In this document: piece after piece, positions 7,629-17,154 of the stretch | Numbering within the stretch: the first letter of the stretch is position 1 | Layout of the letters: every line of letters starts with the position of its first letter | Virus record (IMG/VR): IMGVR_UViG_3300032397_000060 | Span: 1 to 28,578 of that record | Length of the DNA: 28,578 nt | Origin: a virus | Reading direction: 5' to 3' (one strand) | The notes under the pieces: model-generated | Told to the model about the DNA's origin: nothing | What the model saw: the letters and a program-made list of their open reading frames with translations, nothing else | Database searches by the model: none | Program-made: the position numbers and the translations under genes

Positions 7629-8210
7629 TTAATATTTGTAAAAGAATAAACTTTTAGGCACTGGATTATACCAAACTCTTAATAAAGTCTGTGCAACATA
7701 ATAAGTATTTCCAGCATAATACTTACTTGCATCAATATAACAACCTGCCCAAATTGTGTTTACATCGGTCCATTTAAAAACTTCTCCAGGATGATAACTT
7801 TCAAAACCCAAATCAACTCTTTCAAATCTTGCTATAGATGCCCACCATACATTTTTTTTAAAAGTAACTGATTTGTTTGCACCGTATGAAGTAGGAGATC
7901 CTGTATAATTTAAAATAAAATTTCCTGTGCAATCACTTGATGAAGAATATGAATTAGTATATTTTGTAAATAATTGGACATCTATTTGAGTAATCCATGA
8001 TTGCAAAATAAAAGTATCTGTTTCGCTATTAAATTTCACTGAAAGTGTACAATTAAAAACAGGATTTGAATAACTTGGTGTTGTATAATCACTTTGATTA
8101 CTTTGATCTATACCAACATTTGCAGTTGTTGCAGTAAAATTATTTCCAGTACCTGACCCACTTTTTGCATAGTAATCTTTGTGTTTGTTTACACCTGTTG
8201 TAGCACTCAC
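7629..8210 (-). CDS. Unidentified structural protein between two collagen-like fibres
   Basis: This 193-residue protein starts at GTG 8210, supported by TAAGGAG six bases upstream; the TAA of that site is the stop of the preceding fibre gene. It is rich in Ser, Thr, Tyr, Asn and aromatic residues, with no long helix, which suggests an all-beta fold such as a carbohydrate-binding or fibre-tip domain. The segment WWASIARFERVDLGFESYHPGEVFKWTDVNTIW (about 125-157) is the most distinctive, but I do not recognise a family. There is no collagen repeat, signal peptide or membrane segment. Its place between the two fibres suggests a partner, chaperone or tip protein for one of them. That role is inferred only from position. 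Confidence 0.7.
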   Translation of the reverse strand: MSATTGVNKHKDYYAKSGSGTGNNFTATTANVGIDQSNQSDYTTPSYSNPVFNCTLSVKFNSETDTFILQSWITQIDVQLFTKYTNSYSSSSDCTGNFILNYTGSPTSYGANKSVTFKKNVWWASIARFERVDLGFESYHPGEVFKWTDVNTIWAGCYIDASKYYAGNTYYVAQTLLRVWYNPVPKSLFFYKY

Positions 8211-8220
8211 AATTTACTCC

Positions 8221-10461
8221 TTAAAATCCTTGACATATTGCAATGTAATCCCATTTTGAATCTGTAGCATTATAAATAAATCCATAATAAGAATGTTTAC
8301 CTGCCAATGTAAGTGAAGGTAAGAATGTAAGATCTGTTGAAGCCCTGAAATCTGAAGTCCATGATAAACTCTGACTACTTGTTGTTTTTACTCTTATTGT
8401 AAGTTTTTGTGCTTCTCCTGGTGTACCTGAAGGACTCAAAAAATTCAATGTTCCTGATCCTGCAGTAATATTAAATTGATCATACAAATTTGTGTCAATT
8501 GAAACACCTCCAGGTGCTATCATTCCTGTAGAATAAGTTCTATTACCACCTATTAAACCAGTTGCACCCATTAAACCAGTGTTTCCTAATATTCCAGTTC
8601 TACCTTGTGCACCTGTCTGACCTATCAAACCAGTAACACCAGTAAGACCTGTAACACCAGTAAGACCTGTAACACCTTGAACTCCTGTTCTACCTTGAAC
8701 ACCTGTTGCACCTATCAAACCAGTAACACCAGTAAGACCAGTAAGACCTGTAACACCTTGAACTCCTGTGGCACCTTGAACTCCTGTTCTACCTTGAACA
8801 CCTGTTTGACCTATCAAACCAGTAAGACCTGTAACACCTTGAACTCCTGTAGCACCTTGCATACCAGTAACACCTTGAACTCCTGTAGCACCTTGAGGAC
8901 CTTGAATACCTGTTACACCACCAACTTCACCTTGTGGCCCTGTAATTCCTCTTTCACCAGTATTCCCTTGACTTCCCTGAGGCCCTGTAGAATATGATAT
9001 ACCTGTTAAACCTTGAAACCCAGTAATACCTGCAATACCTGTCTTTCCTTGCAACCCAGTTATTCCTTGATAACCAGTAATTGCTTGAGCACCAGTAATT
9101 CCCTGTAATCCTGCACTACCTGTTACACCCTTATGTCCAGTCAAACCTTGAATTCCTTGTGCACCAGTAACTGATTGTGCACCAGTAATACCTTGATTTC
9201 CTGCAATACCATTTTCACCAGTAATACCTTGAGGACCTATTAAACCGGTAGGTGCTTGAATTCCTGTTATGCCAATTTCACCTGTATTACCCTTAATTCC
9301 TTGCTGACCTGTAATTCCTTGCTGACCTGTCAATCCAACAAAACCTTGCTCACCATATAAACCTTGCACACCTGTTATTCCTTGATTACCAACAAGTCCA
9401 TCTTCACCAGTCACACCTTGAACACCTACATTACCAGTAATACCCTTCTCACCAGTAACACCTTTTATTCCTGTTCCTCCTACAATTCCCATTCCAGTAA
9501 TGCCCTGTTTACCAGTTATACCTTGCAAACCTTGACCACCTGTAGGTGCTATCTGACCTGTCAAACCTTGTCTTCCTTGAAGTCCATCTTCACCTGTCAC
9601 ACCCTGAGGTCCGATAATTCCAGTAATTCCACGTATACCTGTTATCCCTTGTGTTCCTGTTAACCCTACGAGTCCATTCGAGCCGGTGATACCTCTATGC
9701 CCAGTTAACCCCTGGACCCCTTGACTACCTGTTATCGCTTGTGCTCCAGTAATCCCACGTAATCCCGTAGGACCCTGTAAACCAGTGGTCCCATCTGTTC
9801 CTGTACAACCTTTTGCACCAGTGTTGCCAATTAAGCCTGTGATACCACTTGAACCAGTATTTCCAAGTGCCCCTGTATTGCCAACAAGTCCTTGAATTCC
9901 AGTCTGACCTGTTAAGCCAGTAGCACCAGTTAAAGAACCTGCAGAAATCTGGACCCAGAAATTAACTCCTGTAATTCGAGCATAAAGTGCATTGTCATTG
10001 ACATTCCAAAGAAATTCAGGATGAGAAAGAGCGCCTGTAGGAAAACTATTTCTTTCAATCCAGTTTGCAAGTCCAGTGACACCTTGTAAGCCAGTAACAC
10101 CTCTGACACCAGTAACTCCTTGACCACCTCTGATTATATTGTCTATGACAGATTTTTCGACTGTTTGTAATAGGTCTTTGATTTCAATGCTAACAGTTCG
10201 CCCGGGTGTATAGTTGTCATCACCTGTGAACTTGACCCATGATTGAAATTTCCAGACACCTATTTGATTGTTTTCTGTACCAGTGACGTCTTTATAGATT
10301 TGTGTTGGGTATCCTGATACTAATTGGGCATCCCAATAGGCAGATGTTTCGTCTGGTTTTTCATACAAGATTTTGATTGAAGAAACAGAAGAAAGATCGA
10401 CATCTGTTTCAAGAACTAACTGATAGGGCTGATTAATGAAGAACGATTGTGTAGTGGCCAT
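8221..10461 (-). CDS. Collagen-like tail fibre with duplicated N-terminal adaptor domain (746 residues)
   Basis: Residues 1-110 form an adaptor-like beta domain (SFFINQPYQLVLETDVDL ... QIGVWKFQSWVKF) that is clearly related to the neighbouring 134-residue protein. Its IKILYEKPD core is reminiscent of N-terminal domains of phage baseplate upper proteins. About 113-130 is a short collagen-like run, about 131-176 a globular insert (WIERNSFPTGALSHPEFLW), and about 177-638 a long Gly-X-Y run with GVT, GIT, GLQ, GPQ and GNT. The last ~107 residues (NLYDQFNITA ... PSGTPGEAQKLTIRV) match a C-terminal beta domain frequent in phage fibres. The ribosome binding site is GGAGTAAAGA. It is probably a trimeric side or tip fibre. 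Confidence 0.85.
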   Translation of the reverse strand: MATTQSFFINQPYQLVLETDVDLSSVSSIKILYEKPDETSAYWDAQLVSGYPTQIYKDVTGTENNQIGVWKFQSWVKFTGDDNYTPGRTVSIEIKDLLQTVEKSVIDNIIRGGQGVTGVRGVTGLQGVTGLANWIERNSFPTGALSHPEFLWNVNDNALYARITGVNFWVQISAGSLTGATGLTGQTGIQGLVGNTGALGNTGSSGITGLIGNTGAKGCTGTDGTTGLQGPTGLRGITGAQAITGSQGVQGLTGHRGITGSNGLVGLTGTQGITGIRGITGIIGPQGVTGEDGLQGRQGLTGQIAPTGGQGLQGITGKQGITGMGIVGGTGIKGVTGEKGITGNVGVQGVTGEDGLVGNQGITGVQGLYGEQGFVGLTGQQGITGQQGIKGNTGEIGITGIQAPTGLIGPQGITGENGIAGNQGITGAQSVTGAQGIQGLTGHKGVTGSAGLQGITGAQAITGYQGITGLQGKTGIAGITGFQGLTGISYSTGPQGSQGNTGERGITGPQGEVGGVTGIQGPQGATGVQGVTGMQGATGVQGVTGLTGLIGQTGVQGRTGVQGATGVQGVTGLTGLTGVTGLIGATGVQGRTGVQGVTGLTGVTGLTGVTGLIGQTGAQGRTGILGNTGLMGATGLIGGNRTYSTGMIAPGGVSIDTNLYDQFNITAGSGTLNFLSPSGTPGEAQKLTIRVKTTSSQSLSWTSDFRASTDLTFLPSLTLAGKHSYYGFIYNATDSKWDYIAICQGF

Positions 10462-10464
10462 TCT

Positions 10465-10869
10465 TTACTCCAAAGTTGGTTTTACTTCTAAAAGTATCGT
10501 CCACGTACTGATTGTTTCTTGATCAGGAAAATCTAATAAAGATTGAAAAGTCCAAACACCTATTTGATCTATTTCAGAACCTAAAAAACTACAGGAAAGA
10601 ATAGAACCACTATAACTAGCGTTCTTAATAAAGGCAATAGAATCGGGCTTTTTGTACTTTATCTGCTTAATTGTTGCTAGACTTAAAGTTAGATATGTTT
10701 CAATATTTACAGTATAGGACTGATTTATGAATGCAGTTTCATGTATTACTGTACTCAAGCTTCTGTCTAATGTTGAGTCAAGAGTCAAAGAATTGTAAAT
10801 CTTTGACCCAAGGTTTGCAACCCTTTGAATAAAGCTACCTAAATAAATTGGTTTTTTTTCTGAGTTCAT
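10465..10869 (-). CDS. Small adaptor protein, paralogous to the N-terminal domain of the next fibre
   Basis: The frame is open from ATG 10890 (141 residues), but I prefer ATG 10869 (MNSEKKPIY, 134 residues). It removes a 20-base overlap with the preceding gene and sits in a TAATATG stop/start arrangement; neither start has a strong Shine-Dalgarno. Residues ~45-134 share FINQ-Y, the ET dipeptide, an I..Y.KPD motif and QIGVW.FQS with residues ~7-78 of the adjacent collagen-like fibre, so the two arose by duplication. There is no collagen or C-terminal cap. It may fill the same socket on the baseplate as a short version or act as an adaptor. Confidence 0.75.
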   Translation of the reverse strand: MNSEKKPIYLGSFIQRVANLGSKIYNSLTLDSTLDRSLSTVIHETAFINQSYTVNIETYLTLSLATIKQIKYKKPDSIAFIKNASYSGSILSCSFLGSEIDQIGVWTFQSLLDFPDQETISTWTILLEVKPTLE

Positions 10870-10870
10870 A

Positions 10871-11236
10871 TTATGGGTTCTCGAGTGCATCTATTCTTGA
10901 TAAAATATCATCTAATGCTTCTTTGACTGTTGTTGCTGTTGTCAAAACATTTGAATAAGGTGTGCTTAAGTCTGTAAGACCATCAAGTGCAACTCTTACA
11001 TCTGCAACAAGTGGAGTTAAAGCATTATCATATTCAACTTGATTGGCATCAATAATGATTTCATCACCACCAGAACTATTGTCCATCTGTGTGTAATAAA
11101 TCATTGTGCCATCAGAATACTTATGAGCAATTTCAAGTGTGTCAGAACAATAACCTGTTTGTTGATTTCTTAATGTTGATGGCATGTCTGCTTTTAATGC
11201 TTCAATTCTTATGACATCCTTATTTTCTGTAGCCAT
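10871..11236 (-). CDS. Small baseplate/fibre-associated protein
   Basis: This 121-residue protein has an AAGGAT ribosome binding site. The first ~50 residues (IRIEALKADMPSTLRNQQTGYCSDTLEIAHKYSDGTMIYYTQ) resemble the short module at the start of many phage fibre proteins, which reads like '...L..GQ.GY.TDT..L.IG......'. The end (TTATTVKEALDDILSRIDALENP) is a helix of the type that trimerises or docks fibres ('T.VEEALD.I...'). It lies immediately after the tail-tip gene (3-base gap) and before the adaptor and fibres. A link between tail tip and fibres is the best guess. Confidence 0.65.
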   Translation of the reverse strand: MATENKDVIRIEALKADMPSTLRNQQTGYCSDTLEIAHKYSDGTMIYYTQMDNSSGGDEIIIDANQVEYDNALTPLVADVRVALDGLTDLSTPYSNVLTTATTVKEALDDILSRIDALENP

Positions 11237-11239
11237 AAA

Positions 11240-14074
11240 TTATCCTTCAGTTATTGTGTCTGTTGAACTACCTGTTTCAGTAATAGTATCTGCTTGCGAA
11301 CCATTTTCAGTAATTGTGTCATCACCAACACTTCCTATATCTGTGGGTTCTAACATTGTTGTGATTACAAGTTGATCCTTCTTTGTGTCTAATTCTATTT
11401 TTGAAATGTAACCTTTTCTGTCTATTGAATTAGTATAAATTGGGTCATTGAAATTCACAACATCACATAATTCTAAAGAAATATTCCAAAGTGACAAATT
11501 ATATGTGACTAAATCTTTTTGTCTTGATGTCCATTCTACTAAGTTCTTTAATAAAAGATATGCAGACGATTTTGTCCCTTTATAAATATTGTATGCAGCA
11601 TCGTCTGTAAAAACACAGACATCTATATACCATGGCAATTCTGTTTCTTTGTTTGCAGAAACAACATTTGCCCTTAAATAACTTTGGTGACATAAGTCCC
11701 ATATTATTTTTGCATCTAGATAAGAATCAAGTCCACCGACATAATCTGTCCAGTTTGAACTTTCTAATGGGAATGCATCTTCTTCTATTTTATTGACAAA
11801 CATTGTTCTGTCATATTCTGAACTACTAGGGTTAAAATTATATTTCAAGTTAAAAGTATTTAAGACGTCTTGAATGTTTGTCTTTGACCAATTTTTTACT
11901 GAACCCCTTATTACATTTATTTGATCATGTGTTGGTGGATATTCTGTTGTAAGATCACGCCATGCAACAAGTTTTCTTGTGCCAGTTCTTGATGGAAATA
12001 ATGCAACAAATGAATGTTTGCATAATTCTTGCAGATATTCGAAACTTGTTTTTCTGTCTAAAACTTGTCTACCCACATGCCATAAATTTCTAGTTGTTGC
12101 AATATTGCCATAATTTATTTCAGCATCAGTCAGACCGTCATAATCTTCGAGAATGTGTCTGAATGTATTATAGACATTATTTGTTTCTTCTGTATGTGTA
12201 AGTTCACCTTTAATTCTTGAGAATACATCACCTTTGACTGTGTCAACTTTTCTTGTGCCAATAAATCCTATTTCTTTTACAGCAAATGTTGCAGGGATAT
12301 ATACCCCTCCTGCAAGACCTGTATATGAAATCCAGATTTTTATATATACTTCTGAAAACATACCTGACTTCAGACCTGAAACTAAATCATCAGTTAAAGC
12401 AAGTTGGTCATAAACAATTGTGTCACCACCAATATCCACAGTCAAACCAAAAGCTGAATCTGGGTCATTATTCGTTTCATAAGTAAAATTTGAACTTCTG
12501 TAATATTCATTTGATAAAAAATTCAAATTTGTCAGGCTACTAAAATCAGATGTCTTATAAATTTGTTCTGTTTGTTCAAAGGCAGCGTTGTATTTGCCAT
12601 AACAATCTTTTACTTGAATCTTGCACCAAGTAGTAAAAGGTCTATGACATTTTATTTGAAGATCCATACCCACATAAATATTGTCATAGTCTTTAATGTC
12701 TGCTGTTTCAAATATCTTTTTTGTAACGAATATACTACCAAAAGTCACAGCCCAGTTTTTATCTAAATTTATTGACTGAGAAAATTGAAATTCCCTTGTC
12801 ATATCTGTCATATAACCAATTTCAGTTGGAGTTGCAGAAACTGATACTGCACCTGCAGAACCCCAAGTATAAAAAATATAGACTTGATCACCCCTTGCAG
12901 TATCTATAGTAATTGGTATCTTTGTTGCAACAACAACTTGACCGTCATCATTGACTGCATTAGTCAAAAGTGCTAATTCACCTGTTACAGGATTAATAGA
13001 AATTAGATCTTTTATGTCATCAAATTTAAGTGTGTCTTTATTCCAAGACCATAATTGAATTTGATTGTCTTTTTTATAGTAAGTAAAACTTGAATCCGTT
13101 GATGCCTGTGTAATTACTTTAAGTTCGAATGTCTTAAACCACCATGTATCAGCATTTGAACCAGTACCTTCACCTGCAAGATCATATTTGTATGTTGATT
13201 GAAAAGTTGCTGTTGTTGTAAGACTTAATGCATCTTCTAATGTCAATAGCGTGTAATAATACCAATGACCATCTGCTTTTATAGTAGGACCACTTGACTT
13301 GATCTTAATTATCCTGTCTGTTTCAGCACTTGTTCCAGATATTGCAACTAAATAATGACCTTTAAGATCATTTGATCCAAATATCTTTCCCTGTGTTATT
13401 AAGTAAAGATAATTACCTGCAGAAGTAGATGAATATTCACTTGCTGCCGCAACATAACTGTCTATTCCACCATTAATACTAAGAATATCAAAATTCTCAG
13501 AAATATCTTCAATTTTCATCAATTTTGCATAAGGTATGTCACCAAATGCAACAGGTACAGCTTTTGATTGATCAACACCTGAAGTAGTACTTGTTATGAC
13601 ATTAGGCGGGAAATTCTTGTGTATTTTTCTGAATTCATCTGTGCAAACAAATTGATAATTGAGTTCATCCATCGGATTGTTAGATATAGCACCTTGCCAG
13701 ACATTATAGAATATCCCATTCAATACAACATAAAACTTTATTTTTTTATTGGTAAGAAAAATATTGTTAGTCTTAACAAAATTCCAGAATTTGTCTGTGT
13801 TTTTTATTACAAAATTAAAACCAGAAAGAACACCATAGTCACCGGATACTGTCAAATCAACTTGTCTGACTGGATTTGAAAGACCATCTTTTATTATGAA
13901 CCCTTCATACCAGTGATATAAGTTATTAGTAAAATTTTCCCATGTGGGATAAGGTGGCACACCTAAATACCCAGGTGCACCAGTAATAAATCTGAATGCA
14001 CCATCAATACATGCAAATGTTGCATCTGTAACTGGATAACCTGTTTCTATTTCTATTGCATATTCTACAGACAT
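11240..14074 (-). CDS. Large tail-tip / baseplate hub protein
   Basis: This 944-residue protein lies two genes after the tape measure, where siphophages encode the tail-tip protein that closes the tube and contacts the host. The N-terminal ~150 residues contain GVLSGFNFVIKNTDKFWNF and IKFYVVLNGIFYNVWQG, a beta-rich domain seen in such hubs. The middle has alternating strands and several aromatic motifs (e.g. WHVGRQVLDRKTSFEYLQELCKHSF, about 645-670) that resemble tail-hub domains. No peptidase or lysozyme motif was recognised. The extreme C terminus carries three copies of a DTITE(N/T)G unit. ATG 14074 overlaps the stop of the preceding gene as TAATG. Confidence 0.75.
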   Translation of the reverse strand: MSVEYAIEIETGYPVTDATFACIDGAFRFITGAPGYLGVPPYPTWENFTNNLYHWYEGFIIKDGLSNPVRQVDLTVSGDYGVLSGFNFVIKNTDKFWNFVKTNNIFLTNKKIKFYVVLNGIFYNVWQGAISNNPMDELNYQFVCTDEFRKIHKNFPPNVITSTTSGVDQSKAVPVAFGDIPYAKLMKIEDISENFDILSINGGIDSYVAAASEYSSTSAGNYLYLITQGKIFGSNDLKGHYLVAISGTSAETDRIIKIKSSGPTIKADGHWYYYTLLTLEDALSLTTTATFQSTYKYDLAGEGTGSNADTWWFKTFELKVITQASTDSSFTYYKKDNQIQLWSWNKDTLKFDDIKDLISINPVTGELALLTNAVNDDGQVVVATKIPITIDTARGDQVYIFYTWGSAGAVSVSATPTEIGYMTDMTREFQFSQSINLDKNWAVTFGSIFVTKKIFETADIKDYDNIYVGMDLQIKCHRPFTTWCKIQVKDCYGKYNAAFEQTEQIYKTSDFSSLTNLNFLSNEYYRSSNFTYETNNDPDSAFGLTVDIGGDTIVYDQLALTDDLVSGLKSGMFSEVYIKIWISYTGLAGGVYIPATFAVKEIGFIGTRKVDTVKGDVFSRIKGELTHTEETNNVYNTFRHILEDYDGLTDAEINYGNIATTRNLWHVGRQVLDRKTSFEYLQELCKHSFVALFPSRTGTRKLVAWRDLTTEYPPTHDQINVIRGSVKNWSKTNIQDVLNTFNLKYNFNPSSSEYDRTMFVNKIEEDAFPLESSNWTDYVGGLDSYLDAKIIWDLCHQSYLRANVVSANKETELPWYIDVCVFTDDAAYNIYKGTKSSAYLLLKNLVEWTSRQKDLVTYNLSLWNISLELCDVVNFNDPIYTNSIDRKGYISKIELDTKKDQLVITTMLEPTDIGSVGDDTITENGSQADTITETGSSTDTITEG

Positions 14075-14841
14075 TATACAACCTCAGCAAACTTAAGTTT
14101 CATACGCCAGTGATCATTCCATGCCTGTCCTAAATCGGACCATTCTATTAGTTTTGCTGTCAAAGGATATGTGCCTCTATTTGGACCAAAGGGATAAGTA
14201 ACTCCAGAAATACCAGCAATAGTATAGTTTGATCCTCTGTTAGTCTTTATGTAATTTCTTAAAAGTATCATTTCTGCATCAGTAAAAAAGAATGTACCTT
14301 CAAAAATTCCTGAATTTGATTTGTCATCAGCATAACTCATTTCACCAGTATAAGTATCAAATTTATTTACTGCAACTTTTGCAGTACCAGTATATCCGAT
14401 ATCAAGATGTAAAAGGGAAGGGAAACTGGAAGACCCGACAAATGAGGGAGACAAGTGCCTCATAGTAAGATCCACCCTGAATCCCTTCCATGTTTTTTGC
14501 AACCTGTCTGAAATTTTTAATATTGTTGCTGAAATCGAATAAACAGAATAGTTTATGTTTGCACCAAAAATATGTTCACCAGAATTGAATTCAGACAAAC
14601 AAATAACATGATCATCAATTAGTCTATTACCTTCTAATTGCAGCAAAAAGTTATTGATTTCAGATTCTTTACCATAAGCAGATAATGCAGCATTATAAAT
14701 GTCACAAGAAACACCTCTGTCTGTTGAATAATAGTTGCCATTGGATGTCTGGACCCAATTTAATGCTAATTCAGTCTCAGGTTTGAACCCAGGTTGAATG
14801 TTTAGATCAAAACCCGTTATACCATTGCCCTCGATATGCAT
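14074..14841 (-). CDS. Distal tail protein (Dit-like)
   Basis: This 255-residue protein sits directly between tape measure and tail-tip gene, the normal place of the distal tail protein that forms the hexameric ring at the end of the tube. The sequence is beta-rich, has no membrane segment, and contains a mid-region SGIFEGTFFFTDAEMILLRNYIKTNRG and a C-terminal LIEWSDLGQAWNDHWRMKLKFAEV, a pattern found in tail proteins of this slot. Direct sequence similarity to classic Dit proteins is not obvious by eye, so the call rests mostly on position and size. A weak TAGG lies before ATG 14841. Confidence 0.6.
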   Translation of the reverse strand: MHIEGNGITGFDLNIQPGFKPETELALNWVQTSNGNYYSTDRGVSCDIYNAALSAYGKESEINNFLLQLEGNRLIDDHVICLSEFNSGEHIFGANINYSVYSISATILKISDRLQKTWKGFRVDLTMRHLSPSFVGSSSFPSLLHLDIGYTGTAKVAVNKFDTYTGEMSYADDKSNSGIFEGTFFFTDAEMILLRNYIKTNRGSNYTIAGISGVTYPFGPNRGTYPLTAKLIEWSDLGQAWNDHWRMKLKFAEVV

Positions 14842-14895
14842 TTTTACCTACTTACGAGTCCTAGAATTAAAGGTAAGCCCATACCCCATGGTTTC

Positions 14896-17154
14896 CTATA
14901 TCTGCCCCGTATATTGTAACTCTCGATACATAGATTTGAATTCTAGTAACTGTTCTTGACGTTTTGTGTTTATTAATTCTGCTGCAGCAGCATCAACATT
15001 GCCATAGACAATGATTGACATATCAATATTTGCTGCTTGTTGAGGTCCATTGACATTTTGCGAAGAAAGTGGTGTTATTTGAACTCGTTCTCGACCACCT
15101 GGGTTATCACCAACAGTAATTGTCTGGCGACCATTAGTGACAAAATCACCACCAAGAGCAAATTTCTGTGAATTTATGACTGCAATTTCAGAAGCAGTAA
15201 GACCTACTTGAATTGCATTCATTATACCACCTATTACAAGTCCATAATCAGCAAAGTTTTTCATTACTGCTAATGCACCAGAAATCAATGCTTGTCCTAT
15301 TGCCCAATCTTTCTGTTGATTTTGTAACTCTTTTGTTTCTTCTTCAGCTTTATCTTTAATTTCTTTTTCTTTCTTTGCCCTTTGTTTTGAAGACAAATGC
15401 TGTTCATCTAATGCTTTAATTTCGGCATCACGTCTTTTATTAATATTGTTTATGTCTGCTTGTAAGAAATTAGAAAAGATATTTGTAACTCCTGTTGCCA
15501 TCATACCATATTTTTGTGCTTCTTGATTTATTGCATCTAATGTTATTTGTAGTCTTTCATCAGTATATTTTTTGTGAATTTTAGAAATTAAATCTTGATT
15601 ATATTCGTATAATTCAGGTTTTCTGTCAATAATATCATAAAAATCAGAAAGTTCTTTTGATTCTGCTTCTTTTGACATTATTAACTGTTTATTGTAACCT
15701 TCTTCTATTGTACTAAGTCTTATTTCATGCAATTTAGAAAAATCATCAACATTTTGTTGTTCTTCCCTTTGTCTTTTTTCATTATAATTAAGCCTAAGTT
15801 TATAAACAGAACTTAACATGTACTTTTCTTTATCAATTATTTCTTGAAAGTTTTTCTCAATTCTATCTTTTTCAGCTTTGTCTAAAACTTCTTTTTCTTT
15901 AAGAAGTCTTTCTTTTTCTTTTAGTATTAAATTTTCATATGTTTTTCTAATTATGTCTTTTTGTTCTTCTGTTCTTCCAACAACAATCAGTTCTTGAACC
16001 ATTTGTGTTGCTAGAATATTAAGTTTTCCATCTTTTTCTGTTTCCCAATATTTCATTTTAAGTTTTAATGTTTCATCAAGAATACTTTTTTGTAATGCAT
16101 TTTCAACATCTTTTGCATTTTGTATTTTTGCATCTTCTTGTAATTTATCATATGCATCAACAGCAGCCTGCATTTCTGCAATAGCTTTAAGTCTTATTTC
16201 TTTTTCTTTTTGTGAAGCACCTTTTAATATTTCAGCATTCTGATTATATTGATAAATCAATGATTCCCTCATTTGATTTATCATTTCATCTTTGGGTTGT
16301 GGTTGGAATATTTTCCCAAAATCTTCTTTTAATTGATCCCACCATACACTCCATCTATCAATCTCATCCTTTGCACCTGCTACTGCAATTGCTTGATCTT
16401 TAAATTTTAATGTAAGCCCATTTGTAATAGATGCAGCTCTTTCAGAACTGCCTGCAACACCATCTATCTTTATTTTAAGTTTTGCCATTTCAGCACCATC
16501 ATCAGCAAGTGCACGTCCAACCATTTCTGCTGCTGATGTAAGATCCATATCTTTTGCTGTTGCTAAATACATTACTGCTTCTGTTAAACTTTTTAATGCA
16601 CTTTCTTCTTTTGTATAGTTTGAAAGTCTTACTTGCACTTTTTTAACTTCATCATCATCAATTATAAGGAGTTTACCTAATGCTGTGGCTTGTTCATTTA
16701 GTTTAGAAGAAACAAAACCTAAAGAACTTGAAAGTTGTGCATTTACTTTTATATTTTCTTGTGCTTCTTTTCTTGCATCCATAAAAAAACTTACTACTTT
16801 TTTCACACCCTCAAACCCTAACCAAGCAATAACTGCACCTTTAATTGCATTAGTAAATGTACCACCAATTTCTTGACTTAAATTTGAAAATAATCCTTTA
16901 TTTTGTTCTAATTGTGCACCTTGTTTCTTCATTGTTTCAGATGCATTTGCAACTGTAGAAGAACTTGTAGTTACTGCATTAGCAAAATCCCCTGAGACTA
17001 CTTTAGACAAGTCTGTAAATGCTGCTTTAGACTTTTGTAGCGCATCATCCTGAAGTTTGATTTGCGCCTTAAGTCCCTCAACCATCTGCTTAAACTTGGG
17101 ACTTATATCATCTTCATATGTTCCTACTACTTTTATTTCTTGTGTTGTTGGCAT
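14896..17154 (-). CDS. Tail tape measure protein
   Basis: This is a 752-residue, mostly helical protein. Long charged coiled-coil stretches (about 330-600, rich in Glu, Lys, Gln) alternate with hydrophobic segments (about 102-123 and 630-670). The C terminus has the familiar tape-measure ending ALGGDFVTNGRQTITVGDNPGGRERVQITPL, like the 'GE.G.E.V.PL' motif of the family. It sets tail length and is ejected with the DNA. Using the usual ~0.15 nm per residue, the tail would be near 110 nm. The ribosome binding site is AGGGACACAT before ATG 17154, lying inside the end of the chaperone frame, so the genes overlap by 41 bases. Confidence 0.9.
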   Translation of the reverse strand: MPTTQEIKVVGTYEDDISPKFKQMVEGLKAQIKLQDDALQKSKAAFTDLSKVVSGDFANAVTTSSSTVANASETMKKQGAQLEQNKGLFSNLSQEIGGTFTNAIKGAVIAWLGFEGVKKVVSFFMDARKEAQENIKVNAQLSSSLGFVSSKLNEQATALGKLLIIDDDEVKKVQVRLSNYTKEESALKSLTEAVMYLATAKDMDLTSAAEMVGRALADDGAEMAKLKIKIDGVAGSSERAASITNGLTLKFKDQAIAVAGAKDEIDRWSVWWDQLKEDFGKIFQPQPKDEMINQMRESLIYQYNQNAEILKGASQKEKEIRLKAIAEMQAAVDAYDKLQEDAKIQNAKDVENALQKSILDETLKLKMKYWETEKDGKLNILATQMVQELIVVGRTEEQKDIIRKTYENLILKEKERLLKEKEVLDKAEKDRIEKNFQEIIDKEKYMLSSVYKLRLNYNEKRQREEQQNVDDFSKLHEIRLSTIEEGYNKQLIMSKEAESKELSDFYDIIDRKPELYEYNQDLISKIHKKYTDERLQITLDAINQEAQKYGMMATGVTNIFSNFLQADINNINKRRDAEIKALDEQHLSSKQRAKKEKEIKDKAEEETKELQNQQKDWAIGQALISGALAVMKNFADYGLVIGGIMNAIQVGLTASEIAVINSQKFALGGDFVTNGRQTITVGDNPGGRERVQITPLSSQNVNGPQQAANIDMSIIVYGNVDAAAAELINTKRQEQLLEFKSMYRELQYTGQI

